DNA of 5,477 bases. Source: Flavobacteriaceae bacterium. GTDB lineage: Bacteria > Bacteroidota > Bacteroidia > Flavobacteriales > Flavobacteriaceae. A program made the translations under genes and the position numbers. The stretch lies in assembly GCA_030694835.1 (NCBI GenBank), contig JAUYUF010000170.1, positions 1 to 5,477 on the forward strand. The letters are read 5' to 3'. Of the stretch, positions 1-5,477 are shown in pieces (the stretch's first letter is position 1; every line of letters starts with the position of its first letter). The notes under the pieces are model-generated. The model searched no databases. It was not told the origin of the DNA and was given only the letters and a program-made list of their open reading frames with translations.

Positions 1-698
1 ATATATATCCACCAGCTTGGACACAACAATTAGGTGTTTTTTCTTCTTATGAAATTTCTGAAAATTTAGTTAGAGATTTCATTAATGCAATTCCGAAAAA
101 ATTTAAAAAAATAACAATTCAATTGAATTCGGGTAATCCGATTAGTGGTACGAATATTTCAGAAAAGGTGAATTATATTTTACCGTTGGATAAACCTTAT
201 GATGAGTTGTTTAAGAATTTCAGGAAAGATAGAAGAGATCGAATTAAAAAGAGTTTTGATAAGAATAATTTAATTGAAGTGAATTATGAAATCGAAAAAT
301 TAATCAACATATTCAAAGTCAATTATCAATCTAAAATTGAACTATCTGAAAATGATTATTTGAAGCTCAAATTGTTAATTGAAAAATTAAAAAATATTGA
401 AAAAATAAGTGTTAAAGTGATTTTAGATAAAAAGAATGATCTCGTTAATGCTGGTGCAGTTTTCCTATTTAGTAAAAAGAGAATTGTATATCTTTTTTCT
501 TCACAAACAGATAAAGGAAGAAAAGAAAATTCATTAAGTAGAATTTTAAATAAAGTAATCAAAGATAATTCAAATTCTGATAAAATATTAGATTTTGAAG
601 GTTCTATGATTCCTAATATTGCCGACTTTTTTAAGAGTTTTGGGGCAGAGAAAGAGGTATATTTTTTGCATCAAATTCCTTCTAAATATCTTTTGTAG
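1..698 (+). CDS. FemAB/GNAT-fold acyltransferase-like protein, C-terminal part (5' end outside window)
   Basis: The frame is open from base 3 to the TAG at 696-698, giving 231 visible residues. No convincing start exists: the TTG at 123 lies inside conserved-looking sequence, so the gene begins before the window. Residues 2-13 read YPPAWTQQLGVF. Residues 73-84 form a basic stretch (FRKDRRDRIKKS) like the one in FemAB-type proteins. Residues 151-156 (GAVFLF) look like a GNAT-fold core strand, and DFEGS (197-201) followed by FFKSFGAE (209-216) is a typical FemAB/GNAT-like C-terminal signature. Such proteins transfer aminoacyl or acyl groups from tRNA or CoA donors. In Bacteroidota, copies beside glycan genes may modify surface polysaccharide, but substrate and donor cannot be read here. 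No membrane segment is visible, so it is probably cytoplasmic. From memory, full-length relatives are about 300-330 residues, so roughly a quarter to a third is missing. The last 28 bases overlap the convergent flippase gene. The fold call is fairly firm; the function is uncertain. Confidence 0.72.
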   Translation, partial: IYPPAWTQQLGVFSSYEISENLVRDFINAIPKKFKKITIQLNSGNPISGTNISEKVNYILPLDKPYDELFKNFRKDRRDRIKKSFDKNNLIEVNYEIEKLINIFKVNYQSKIELSENDYLKLKLLIEKLKNIEKISVKVILDKKNDLVNAGAVFLFSKKRIVYLFSSQTDKGRKENSLSRILNKVIKDNSNSDKILDFEGSMIPNIADFFKSFGAEKEVYFLHQIPSKYLL

Positions 699-1936
699 TA
701 ATAAACAAAAAGAATCAATGATAAAATTCCTGAAAACCACATGATAATAGCTGAGGTTATTCCAGCTCCTAAAATTCCATATTTAGGAATAAAAAAATAA
801 TTTAAGATAATATTTAAAGCTAAAGAAGATATAGCTATCCAATAGTTTATTCTAGCTTTTCCTATAGATGAGAGTAAATTTCCGTATAAAGATCTTAATA
901 AAAAGATTCCAATAACCCCAATAGTTAATATTACAAATAAACTATAATAGGAGGTATATATATCGCCAAAAATCCTTAAAATGTAATTCCCAAAAAAGAA
1001 AATAACTCCAAAAATAAAGATACTGATGAATGAAAAAAGGAGCGTAAAATTTTTAATATAATTTTTAATATAAATTGGATTATCAACATTTTCAGTTATT
1101 GTAACAAAATCAGTTGTAATAAAAATATTTGGGAGAATTAATAAACTGAAAGGGATGATACTAGTGTATTTATAATGAGTTATTAATTGTGGGTCAATCA
1201 ACAAATATCCAATTAAAATAATATCAATAGCAAATAATAATTGAGTTGCAACATTTGCTAAACTCGCAAAAAAACCATACTTCCAAAAATCTTTGTTAAT
1301 AATTTTTAACTTTAAAGTTTCTTCAGAAATGACAGCATTGTCTTTGGATTTAAAAATAAAGAAAGTAACTAAAGGTGAAAGTACGATGGCAAATACATAG
1401 CCGTAAACCCCAAAATAATAACTTAATAGTAAAATACTAAGAATTTGAATACTGCTAAAGACAATATCCATCATTGCAAAAGTTTTATTGTTACCTGTAA
1501 TTCTGTAATTGATTTTTAAGATTTCAAACAAGAAATAACTTAATATTGAAATTGAAAATAGGATTAAATATAGAAATGCATCATTTAGTTTAAATGTAAA
1601 AATTGGACTAAAAATTACCACAAATAAGATTAAATAAATAGACCATTTAATCCCTTTTTTTAAAGTGATATTATATAAATATTTTTTCTCAATATTTGTG
1701 TGTAAAAATGAACCATATCGCAATAAACTTTGCTGAGTACCTAAGCCTCCTAGGGGTATTAAAAAAGAAATAATGTTAAATGCAAATATGGCTAGTCCAA
1801 GTTCTTTTTCGGGTAATAACATTAAAGCTATCCATGAACCAATAAAAGAAAATAGTCTAGAGATTAGTGTAGCTATGAATATATAGCTGCCAGATCGTTG
1901 AAAGAACCCGTTTATAAAATATTTAATTTGTTTCAT
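671..1936 (-). CDS. Wzx/PST-type polysaccharide flippase (MOP superfamily)
   Basis: This 421-residue, strongly hydrophobic protein has about 12 predicted membrane segments, at roughly residues 17-40, 45-66, 97-117, 121-140, 158-176, 178-195, 222-246, 257-275, 297-316, 329-347, 366-383 and 387-413. Length and topology match oligosaccharide flippases of the MOP (MATE-like/MVF) superfamily, which move undecaprenyl-linked glycans from the inner to the outer face of the cytoplasmic membrane. The segment ALNIILNYFFIPKYGILGAG (residues 373-392) is the hallmark C-terminal stretch of polysaccharide-synthesis transporters, and GLGTQQSLLRYG (64-75) is the typical early cytoplasmic motif. The ATG (1934-1936) directly abuts the TAA of the upstream glycosyltransferase, so the two are almost certainly co-transcribed and probably translationally coupled. 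The TGA at 671-673 lies within the 3' end of the convergent acyltransferase-like gene. The glycan carried (O-antigen, capsule or exopolysaccharide) cannot be told from the sequence, so no symbol is given. Confidence 0.88.
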   Translation of the reverse strand: MKQIKYFINGFFQRSGSYIFIATLISRLFSFIGSWIALMLLPEKELGLAIFAFNIISFLIPLGGLGTQQSLLRYGSFLHTNIEKKYLYNITLKKGIKWSIYLILFVVIFSPIFTFKLNDAFLYLILFSISILSYFLFEILKINYRITGNNKTFAMMDIVFSSIQILSILLLSYYFGVYGYVFAIVLSPLVTFFIFKSKDNAVISEETLKLKIINKDFWKYGFFASLANVATQLLFAIDIILIGYLLIDPQLITHYKYTSIIPFSLLILPNIFITTDFVTITENVDNPIYIKNYIKNFTLLFSFISIFIFGVIFFFGNYILRIFGDIYTSYYSLFVILTIGVIGIFLLRSLYGNLLSSIGKARINYWIAISSLALNIILNYFFIPKYGILGAGITSAIIMWFSGILSLILFVYYYKRYLEGI

Positions 1937-3055
1937 TTACAGAATTGAATTATTGTACAATATTGAAAATTTCTCACAAATAGATTCGGGACTGAAATTT
2001 TGAACAACATAATTGTGCATTTCTTTATCTGACGCCTTATTGAAATTATTTTTAATTTCAAGGATTGCATCTAATAACTGCTTTTCATCTGAATTAATTA
2101 ATTTGCCAAAATTTTCAGGAAAATACTCTTTAATTCCTCCAACATTAGTTGAAATTACTGGTACTCCACAAGAAAATGATTCTAAAATAACACATGGTAA
2201 ATTTTCAGATTTGCTAAATAGGATTAAAACTGAAGCACAATTTATTAATTTACTAAATTCTGAATGTGGTAAATGATTAACAATTTTAATCTGATTTATA
2301 TTAAGATTATTGATTAATTTATCGTATTTCTGAACATTTTCGCCTACAAAGTAAAATGTAAATTTTAATGAAAGCAACTCTAGTTTTTTGATAACATTTA
2401 AAATGCCAGGAACATTCTTAACATCAGCCATGTTTGAAGCGTGCAGGATAATAAATTCCTTGTGCGGACTCTTGTTAGGAACGAAAAGGTTAGTATTTAC
2501 AACATTTGGTACTGGATGATAATTTCCATTTAAACCTATTTTATTCATTGAATTCCCTAAATTTTTTGTTACTGGTGCAATAAATTTTGAATTCTTAGCA
2601 ATAATTTTTAATGTGAATTTTACAAAAGGATTAATTTTAGCAAAAAGATGTTCATGATAAATACTCCAATGTTCAGAAATGATAAAAGGTTTGTTTTTAA
2701 ACCATTTTAAATACAAGGCAAAAATACCTGCCGGATAAATTACATTTAAATGAACAAGGTCAATGTTATCAGCTTTTTTATAAAGATTTAAATAGGTAGT
2801 AAAATAAAGAAATAGTTTTGAAAGAGGATTTTTTATTGGTTTTATATAGCCAATAATAGTTCTAACCTCGTTTAAAGTAAATTCAACGATTTCAACACTA
2901 TTTTTTAACTTTGAATCGGAAATAACATGAATTGCTGTAACTTGATGTTTTAAAGCAACAGCCTCAGCATGACGTTGAATAAAATCACCATTGTTTGGAG
3001 AAACTCTAGAAGGATACCAACTATTAAGAAAAAGTATATGAAGTTTTTTGTCCAA
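1937..3055 (-). CDS. Glycosyltransferase family 4 protein (GT-B fold)
   Basis: Probably a cytoplasmic, nucleotide-sugar-dependent glycosyltransferase that adds one residue to a lipid-linked surface glycan. In numbering from the first possible start (TTG at 3115), the N-terminal Rossmann strand and loop HILFLNSWYPSR (26-37) lead into NNGDFIQRHAEAVAL (41-55). SEHW is at 147-150 and PVPNVVNTNLF at 201-211. The GT4 donor-binding signature EX7E is E304/E312 (SENLPCVILESFSCGVPV), followed by STNVGGIKE (322-330). No in-frame ATG occurs before residue 190. The candidate starts are TTG at 3115 (392 residues) and TTG at 3055 (372 residues). I prefer 3055 because it places MDKKLHILFLNSWYP at the N-terminus, where homologues begin with a short Met-Lys-type lead, and because it leaves a 59-base gap to the divergent HAD gene. 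The TAA abuts the flippase ATG. Donor sugar, acceptor and linkage are unknown. Confidence 0.87.
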   Translation of the reverse strand: MDKKLHILFLNSWYPSRVSPNNGDFIQRHAEAVALKHQVTAIHVISDSKLKNSVEIVEFTLNEVRTIIGYIKPIKNPLSKLFLYFTTYLNLYKKADNIDLVHLNVIYPAGIFALYLKWFKNKPFIISEHWSIYHEHLFAKINPFVKFTLKIIAKNSKFIAPVTKNLGNSMNKIGLNGNYHPVPNVVNTNLFVPNKSPHKEFIILHASNMADVKNVPGILNVIKKLELLSLKFTFYFVGENVQKYDKLINNLNINQIKIVNHLPHSEFSKLINCASVLILFSKSENLPCVILESFSCGVPVISTNVGGIKEYFPENFGKLINSDEKQLLDAILEIKNNFNKASDKEMHNYVVQNFSPESICEKFSILYNNSIL

Positions 3056-3114
3056 GATGTTATTAAGAATTGAATTAAATTTATAATTGAAAAAGATTTT
3101 TTTACTTTTACCCA
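3056..3114. promoter_or_regulatory. Divergent intergenic spacer, probable back-to-back promoters
   Basis: This 59-base, very AT-rich gap separates the preferred glycosyltransferase start (TTG, 3055, minus) from the HAD start (ATG, 3115, plus), so it should carry or border promoters for both directions. For the plus strand, TACTTTTA at 3103-3110 matches seven of eight positions of the Bacteroidota -7 element TAnnTTTG. It would put transcription start at or within a few bases of the HAD ATG, giving a nearly leaderless mRNA. A matching -33 TTTG at the usual spacing is absent; the nearest TTG (3087-3089) is too close. I found no convincing element for the minus strand. This is inference from position and a weak match. 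Confidence 0.3.
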
Positions 3115-3795
3115 ATGCAAATTAAACATATTTTTTTTGACCTCGACCATACTTTATGGGATTTTGAAACCAATTCGGATAAAGCATTTGAGAAAGCCTT
3201 TGAAAACCTTCAATTCAAGGTAGATTTAGCTAAGTTTTTAAACTATTACAGACCTATTAACCAAAAGTATTGGAAACTCTATAGAGAAGAAAAGGTTACC
3301 AAAGCACAATTGCGCCATGGTAGGTTAAGAGATACTTTTGATTTTTTAAAAATTGTTGTTACCGATGAAATGATAGAAGCAATGGCAGTTGAATATATTC
3401 GAGTGCTTCCAGAAAATAATCAACTTTTTGAAGGAGCTATAGAAATTTTAGAACATCTATCTTTAAAATATCAAATGCATATTATTACCAATGGATTTCA
3501 AGAAGTGCAACATTTGAAATTAGAAAAATCTGGAATTTCAAGGTATTTCAAGCATATTATTACTTCTGAAAGTGTAGGGTTTCAAAAACCACATCCCGAT
3601 ATTTTTCATCACGCTATGAAAGTTGCTAATACATCTCCAAGCGATAGTGTAATGATTGGTGATAGCTGGGAGGCCGATATTATGGGAGCACATCAATGTG
3701 GTATGCAAGTAATTTTTTGCAATTATCATCAAGAAACAGTAGGTGAAAATATATTGAGTATCACACATTTGTTGCAATTGAAACACTATTTGTAA
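3115..3795 (+). CDS. yjjG: YjjG-type HAD hydrolase, probable pyrimidine 5'-nucleotidase
   Basis: A complete 226-residue protein of the haloacid dehalogenase superfamily with an alpha-helical cap between motifs I and II (subclass I). Motif I is DLDHTLWDFE with nucleophile Asp9 and acid/base Asp11. Motif II is IITNG with Thr125, motif III is Lys158 in GFQKPHPDIF, and motif IV is IGDSWEAD with the metal-binding Asp183 and Asp188. All catalytic residues are present. The DLDHTLWDFE start, the GFQKPHPDIF stretch, the GDSWEAD motif and the length point to the YjjG/YfnB group. In E. coli, YjjG dephosphorylates dUMP, dTMP and non-canonical pyrimidine nucleotides, protecting cells from incorporating analogues. 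It is a cytoplasmic Mg2+-dependent enzyme. The ATG at 3115 is four residues before the first beta-strand, so the start is secure. A row I counted here (3601-3660) is 35% G+C, against 22% in a row of the neighbouring glycosyltransferase gene. Substrate is inferred; other HAD phosphatase activity is possible. Confidence 0.88.
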   Translation: MQIKHIFFDLDHTLWDFETNSDKAFEKAFENLQFKVDLAKFLNYYRPINQKYWKLYREEKVTKAQLRHGRLRDTFDFLKIVVTDEMIEAMAVEYIRVLPENNQLFEGAIEILEHLSLKYQMHIITNGFQEVQHLKLEKSGISRYFKHIITSESVGFQKPHPDIFHHAMKVANTSPSDSVMIGDSWEADIMGAHQCGMQVIFCNYHQETVGENILSITHLLQLKHYL

Positions 3796-3835
3796 AAAAA
3801 TAATACATAGCTTCAGTTATTAAAGTTATTTTTTT
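3794..3835 (+). terminator. All-A/T inverted repeat after the HAD gene, possible weak terminator
   Basis: The ten bases AAAAAAATAA (3794-3803, starting in the TAA stop) are an exact reverse complement of TTATTTTTTT (3826-3835), with a 22-base loop. The 3' arm ends in seven T's, which would serve as the U-tract. The stem has no G or C pair and the loop is long, so it is far weaker than a textbook intrinsic terminator. In DNA this AT-rich such an arrangement may be chance. The position directly behind a gene end is the main argument for it. Confidence 0.3.
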
Positions 3836-3968
3836 ACCACAAAGCAATAAAAATTTTATTTAATTAGTTTTAGATTGATTTTTTTGAATATTTTTATGAT
3901 TTTATGCAAATTACATATGATTTAGCTAGAATTTTAATCGGAGTTTTCATAACTAACTTTCAAAAGTC
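3796..3968 (+). promoter_or_regulatory. 173-base AT-rich spacer before the DUF5723-like gene, likely holding its promoter
   Basis: The stretch between the HAD stop and the outer-membrane gene start is long for this compact region and suggests a separate transcription unit. After the inverted repeat it contains a 15-base A/T palindrome (3846-3860) and two partial matches to the Bacteroidota -7 box TAnnTTTG: TAGTTTTA at 3865-3872 and TATTTTTA at 3889-3896. Neither has a properly spaced -33 TTTG, so I cannot assign a start site. No Shine-Dalgarno-like sequence precedes the ATG at 3969. The second half holds the 22-codon ORF listed separately. Confidence 0.3.
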
Positions 3969-3972
3969 ATGA
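3904..3972 (+). CDS. 22-codon upstream ORF overlapping the next start (ATGA), possible leader peptide
   Basis: An ATG at 3904 opens a 22-codon frame that ends at TGA 3970-3972, so the stop overlaps the ATG at 3969 of the DUF5723-like gene as ATGA. The predicted peptide starts MQITYDLARILIGVF and ends NFQKS: a moderately hydrophobic middle with no recognised domain. ATGA overlaps are typical of translationally coupled pairs, so translation of this ORF could set expression of the outer-membrane gene. Equally, an open frame this short with a suitable ATG is easily produced by chance. There is no ribosome-binding signal or comparative evidence for translation. I list it as a candidate only. Confidence 0.15.
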   Translation: MQITYDLARILIGVFITNFQKS

Positions 3973-5351
3973 AAAAGAAAATGACATTGATATTTACGTT
4001 AATCATTACTCTAATTATTTATGGACAAAATAAACAAATTCTCTATAATTTTAATCAATTACCACAAACATTATTATTGAATCCGGGTGAAGAAATGACG
4101 CATAAATGGCATGTGGGGATTCCATTTTTGTCTGGTATTTCAGTTCAATATGAATCGACAGAATTAAAATTTCTAGGTATACTTTTAGATAATTCAAAGC
4201 CTATTCTTGAAAAATTTAGAGATGTAGTTTCTAATTTAACTTTAAAATCAAATGATTTTATTGTAATAAATCAACAATTAGAATTATTTAATGTTGGTTT
4301 TAGCCTTCAAAATAAAATTGATTTTTTGTCTTTTGGAATTTATGAAGAGTTGGATGCCGTTTTTTATTATCCTAAAGTTTTAGCAGAACTTTTTTATAAA
4401 GGTAATACGGTATTAGATAAAGAATATTCTTTTAAAGATTTAAAATTTCGTACAGAATTAGTCTCAGTTTTTCATGTTGGAATATCAAGGAAATTTAATG
4501 ATGATTTGCAGGTAGGTGCCAGATTAAAAGTTTATTCTAGTTATTTTAATTTACAAACTAATAATAATAGTGGGGTTTATTACACTAAATTAGGAGAAAC
4601 GTATCCATATAATCATTTTTTAAATGGAATGAGTGGTTCAATAAAAACCTCAGGAATTTTTTTGCCTGCAGGAACTGAAATAGATAAATTTTATGTAATT
4701 GATAAAACATTATTGGGGGGAAATTTAGGTTTAGGTGTAGATATTGGTTTTACACATAAGCCAAATAAAAATTTGAAAATAAGCGGAAGTGTGACTGATC
4801 TTGGTTTTATTTATAATTCAAAAGACATACTCTCTTTTAAATTAGAAGATAATTATAACTTTGAAGATGTAGAGCCGATTCTTTTTGATTTTGATAAACC
4901 AGATAAATATTGGAATGAAGTAATTGATAGTTTAAATATCTCAAAAGAGGATACTGAATTTAAAAAGTCATATTTGTCTTTTCGATCTACCAAAGTAAAT
5001 GCTCAAATTAAATACGAATTTGGCGAAGATCGTTTTGTTGATTGTTATGATACCGAAGTAGATCCAGGTTATTTTAACGCTATTGGAGCTCATTTGTTTA
5101 CAATTTTTAGACCTATAGCGCCACAAGTTGCAGCTACTATTTTTTACGAACGTAAGTTTACTAGGGGTTTAAGAGCAAAATTAACTTATACAGTAGATTC
5201 TTTTTCCTATACCAATGTTGGATTTGGATTGTCTGCCAAAATTGGTGTGTTTAATATTTATGGAATGGCTGATAATTTATTAGGTTATCAAAATTTGGCT
5301 AAAGCAAATAGTGCTTCTTTTCAGTTAGGTATGAATATTATTATTCCTTAA
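3969..5351 (+). CDS. DUF5723-like exported, probable outer-membrane beta-barrel protein
   Basis: A complete 460-residue protein. Residues 1-20 form a Sec signal peptide: three lysines, a hydrophobic core (TLIFTLIITLII) and cleavage near YGQ (18-20), as usual in Bacteroidota. Mature sequence begins near NKQILYNFNQLPQTLLLNPG, followed by HKWHVGIPFLSGISV; this LNPG region matches DUF5723 proteins as I remember them. The rest is rich in short amphipathic beta-strands with aromatic ends and Gly/Asn turns. The C-terminal part shows ADNLLGYQNLAKA and ends in a strand, ...FQLGMNIIIP, as expected of an outer-membrane barrel. No lipobox Cys follows the signal peptide, and no type IX secretion C-terminal domain is visible. 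The family's function is unknown. ATG 3969 is chosen because it gives the full lysine-rich signal peptide; an ATG at 3981 would remove those lysines. A second exported protein follows after 37 bases, so co-expression is likely. Localisation is inferred from composition. Confidence 0.8.
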   Translation: MKKKMTLIFTLIITLIIYGQNKQILYNFNQLPQTLLLNPGEEMTHKWHVGIPFLSGISVQYESTELKFLGILLDNSKPILEKFRDVVSNLTLKSNDFIVINQQLELFNVGFSLQNKIDFLSFGIYEELDAVFYYPKVLAELFYKGNTVLDKEYSFKDLKFRTELVSVFHVGISRKFNDDLQVGARLKVYSSYFNLQTNNNSGVYYTKLGETYPYNHFLNGMSGSIKTSGIFLPAGTEIDKFYVIDKTLLGGNLGLGVDIGFTHKPNKNLKISGSVTDLGFIYNSKDILSFKLEDNYNFEDVEPILFDFDKPDKYWNEVIDSLNISKEDTEFKKSYLSFRSTKVNAQIKYEFGEDRFVDCYDTEVDPGYFNAIGAHLFTIFRPIAPQVAATIFYERKFTRGLRAKLTYTVDSFSYTNVGFGLSAKIGVFNIYGMADNLLGYQNLAKANSASFQLGMNIIIP

Positions 5352-5388
5352 ATTTTTGTAGTTTTATCAATAATAAAAATAATAAGAA

Positions 5389-5477
5389 ATGAATAATAGA
5401 ATTATAATTTTTGGGTTGATGTTACTCATGGTAACAACTGTTTTTTCGCAAGGTAAATTAGATGCCTATAAATATAT
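5389..5477 (+). CDS. Exported protein of unknown function, N-terminal fragment (runs off window)
   Basis: An ATG at 5389 opens a frame that stays open to the window edge, giving 29 complete codons. The peptide begins MNNRIIIFGLMLLMVTTVFS and continues QGKLDAYKY. It has a basic residue, a hydrophobic core of about 15 residues and a cleavage region around VFSQ-G, which is a convincing Sec signal peptide in Bacteroidota style. It lies 37 bases after the DUF5723-like gene on the same strand, so the two are probably one operon. The beginning of the mature part (KLDAYKY) recalls Flavobacteriaceae hypothetical proteins that start with a 'YKYVIVP'-like strand, but too little is visible to assign a family. 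In-frame ATGs at 5419 and 5428 would shorten the signal peptide and are less likely starts. Confidence 0.7.
   Translation, partial: MNNRIIIFGLMLLMVTTVFSQGKLDAYKY

Noticed and set aside
356..562. 68-codon minus-strand ORF, Phe/Leu-rich
   Set aside because: It lies entirely inside the acyltransferase-like gene. Its Phe/Leu/Ser-rich composition is the complement of Lys/Glu/Asn-rich coding sequence.
123..698. TTG at 123 as the start of the acyltransferase-like gene
   Set aside because: The same frame is open back to base 3 and the upstream 40 residues (including YPPAWTQQLGVF) look like conserved protein sequence, so the gene starts outside the window.
690..712. Imperfect hairpin (CTTTTGT ... 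ACAAAAAG with one bulge) at the acyltransferase-like stop
   Set aside because: The stem is weak with a bulged A, no T-run follows on the plus strand, and on the minus strand it lies inside flippase coding sequence before its stop.
2013..2276. 87-codon plus-strand ORF
   Set aside because: It lies antisense to the EX7E region of the glycosyltransferase, which is clearly the real coding strand.
2950..3150. 66-codon minus-strand ORF with hydrophobic C-terminal half, across the glycosyltransferase start
   Set aside because: It runs antisense to the HAD start and out of frame through the conserved N-terminus of the glycosyltransferase. Hydrophobicity is expected by chance in an alternative frame of AT-rich DNA. 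It does not supply a frame-shifted ATG for the glycosyltransferase, since its residues do not resemble a GT N-terminus.
3538..3786. 82-codon minus-strand ORF
   Set aside because: It is antisense to HAD motifs III and IV, which are intact on the plus strand.
3969..5351. DUF5723-like protein as a type IX secretion cargo or a lipoprotein
   Set aside because: No C-terminal sorting domain is visible and the protein ends in a barrel-like strand. No Cys follows the signal peptide.
5359..5378. TAGTTTTA box and 6-bp A/T hairpin (5362-5367 with 5373-5378) between the last two genes
   Set aside because: There is no -33 TTTG at the right spacing, the hairpin is A/T only, and the 37-base gap fits an operon. 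Such matches are frequent by chance in this composition.
1..5477. CRISPR array, insertion sequence, tRNA/rRNA, toxin-antitoxin or phage-defence system
   Set aside because: I saw no regularly spaced repeats, transposase motifs, terminal inverted repeats, cloverleaf-like segments or defence domains. Nearly all the sequence is explained by five main genes, one gene start and short spacers.

Overview
The window looks like ordinary chromosomal DNA from a member of the Bacteroidota, most likely the Flavobacteriaceae. The sequence is very AT-rich: 60-base rows I counted ran from about 22% to 35% G+C. No Shine-Dalgarno-like GGAGG stands before any start. Both exported proteins have signal peptides ending in the typical '...GQ' or '...SQ', and one gene (positions 3969-5351) resembles a Bacteroidota-restricted outer-membrane family (DUF5723). 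Family assignments come from reading the translations and from memory, not from a search.

Layout. (1) Positions 1-698, plus strand: the C-terminal part of a FemAB/GNAT-fold acyltransferase-like protein whose N-terminus lies outside the window. (2) Positions 671-3055 (or 3115), minus strand: a two-gene envelope-polysaccharide unit, a GT4-type glycosyltransferase followed with no gap (TAAATG) by a Wzx/PST-type flippase. The flippase end overlaps the end of the acyltransferase gene by 28 bases, tail to tail. (3) Positions 3115-3795, plus strand: a YjjG-type HAD nucleotidase, divergent from the glycosyltransferase. (4) Positions 3796-3968: a 173-base AT-rich spacer holding an all-A/T inverted repeat and a 22-codon upstream ORF whose stop overlaps the next start (ATGA). 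(5) Positions 3969-5351, plus strand: a DUF5723-like exported, probable outer-membrane beta-barrel protein. (6) From 5389 to the window end, plus strand: the first 29 codons of another exported protein.

How the genes may work together. The glycosyltransferase and flippase fit assembly and membrane translocation of a lipid-linked surface glycan. The acyltransferase-like protein could decorate the same glycan or act on another cell-surface substrate, but this is only suggested by proximity. The HAD enzyme is probably nucleotide housekeeping. It marks the boundary with a second, plus-strand group coding for envelope proteins of unknown function.

I see no mobile element, CRISPR array, tRNA, rRNA, toxin-antitoxin pair or recognisable defence system. 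The notable points are about gene boundaries: a glycosyltransferase with no ATG start, a stop/start junction with no gap, a convergent coding overlap, and a possible leader peptide before the outer-membrane gene.
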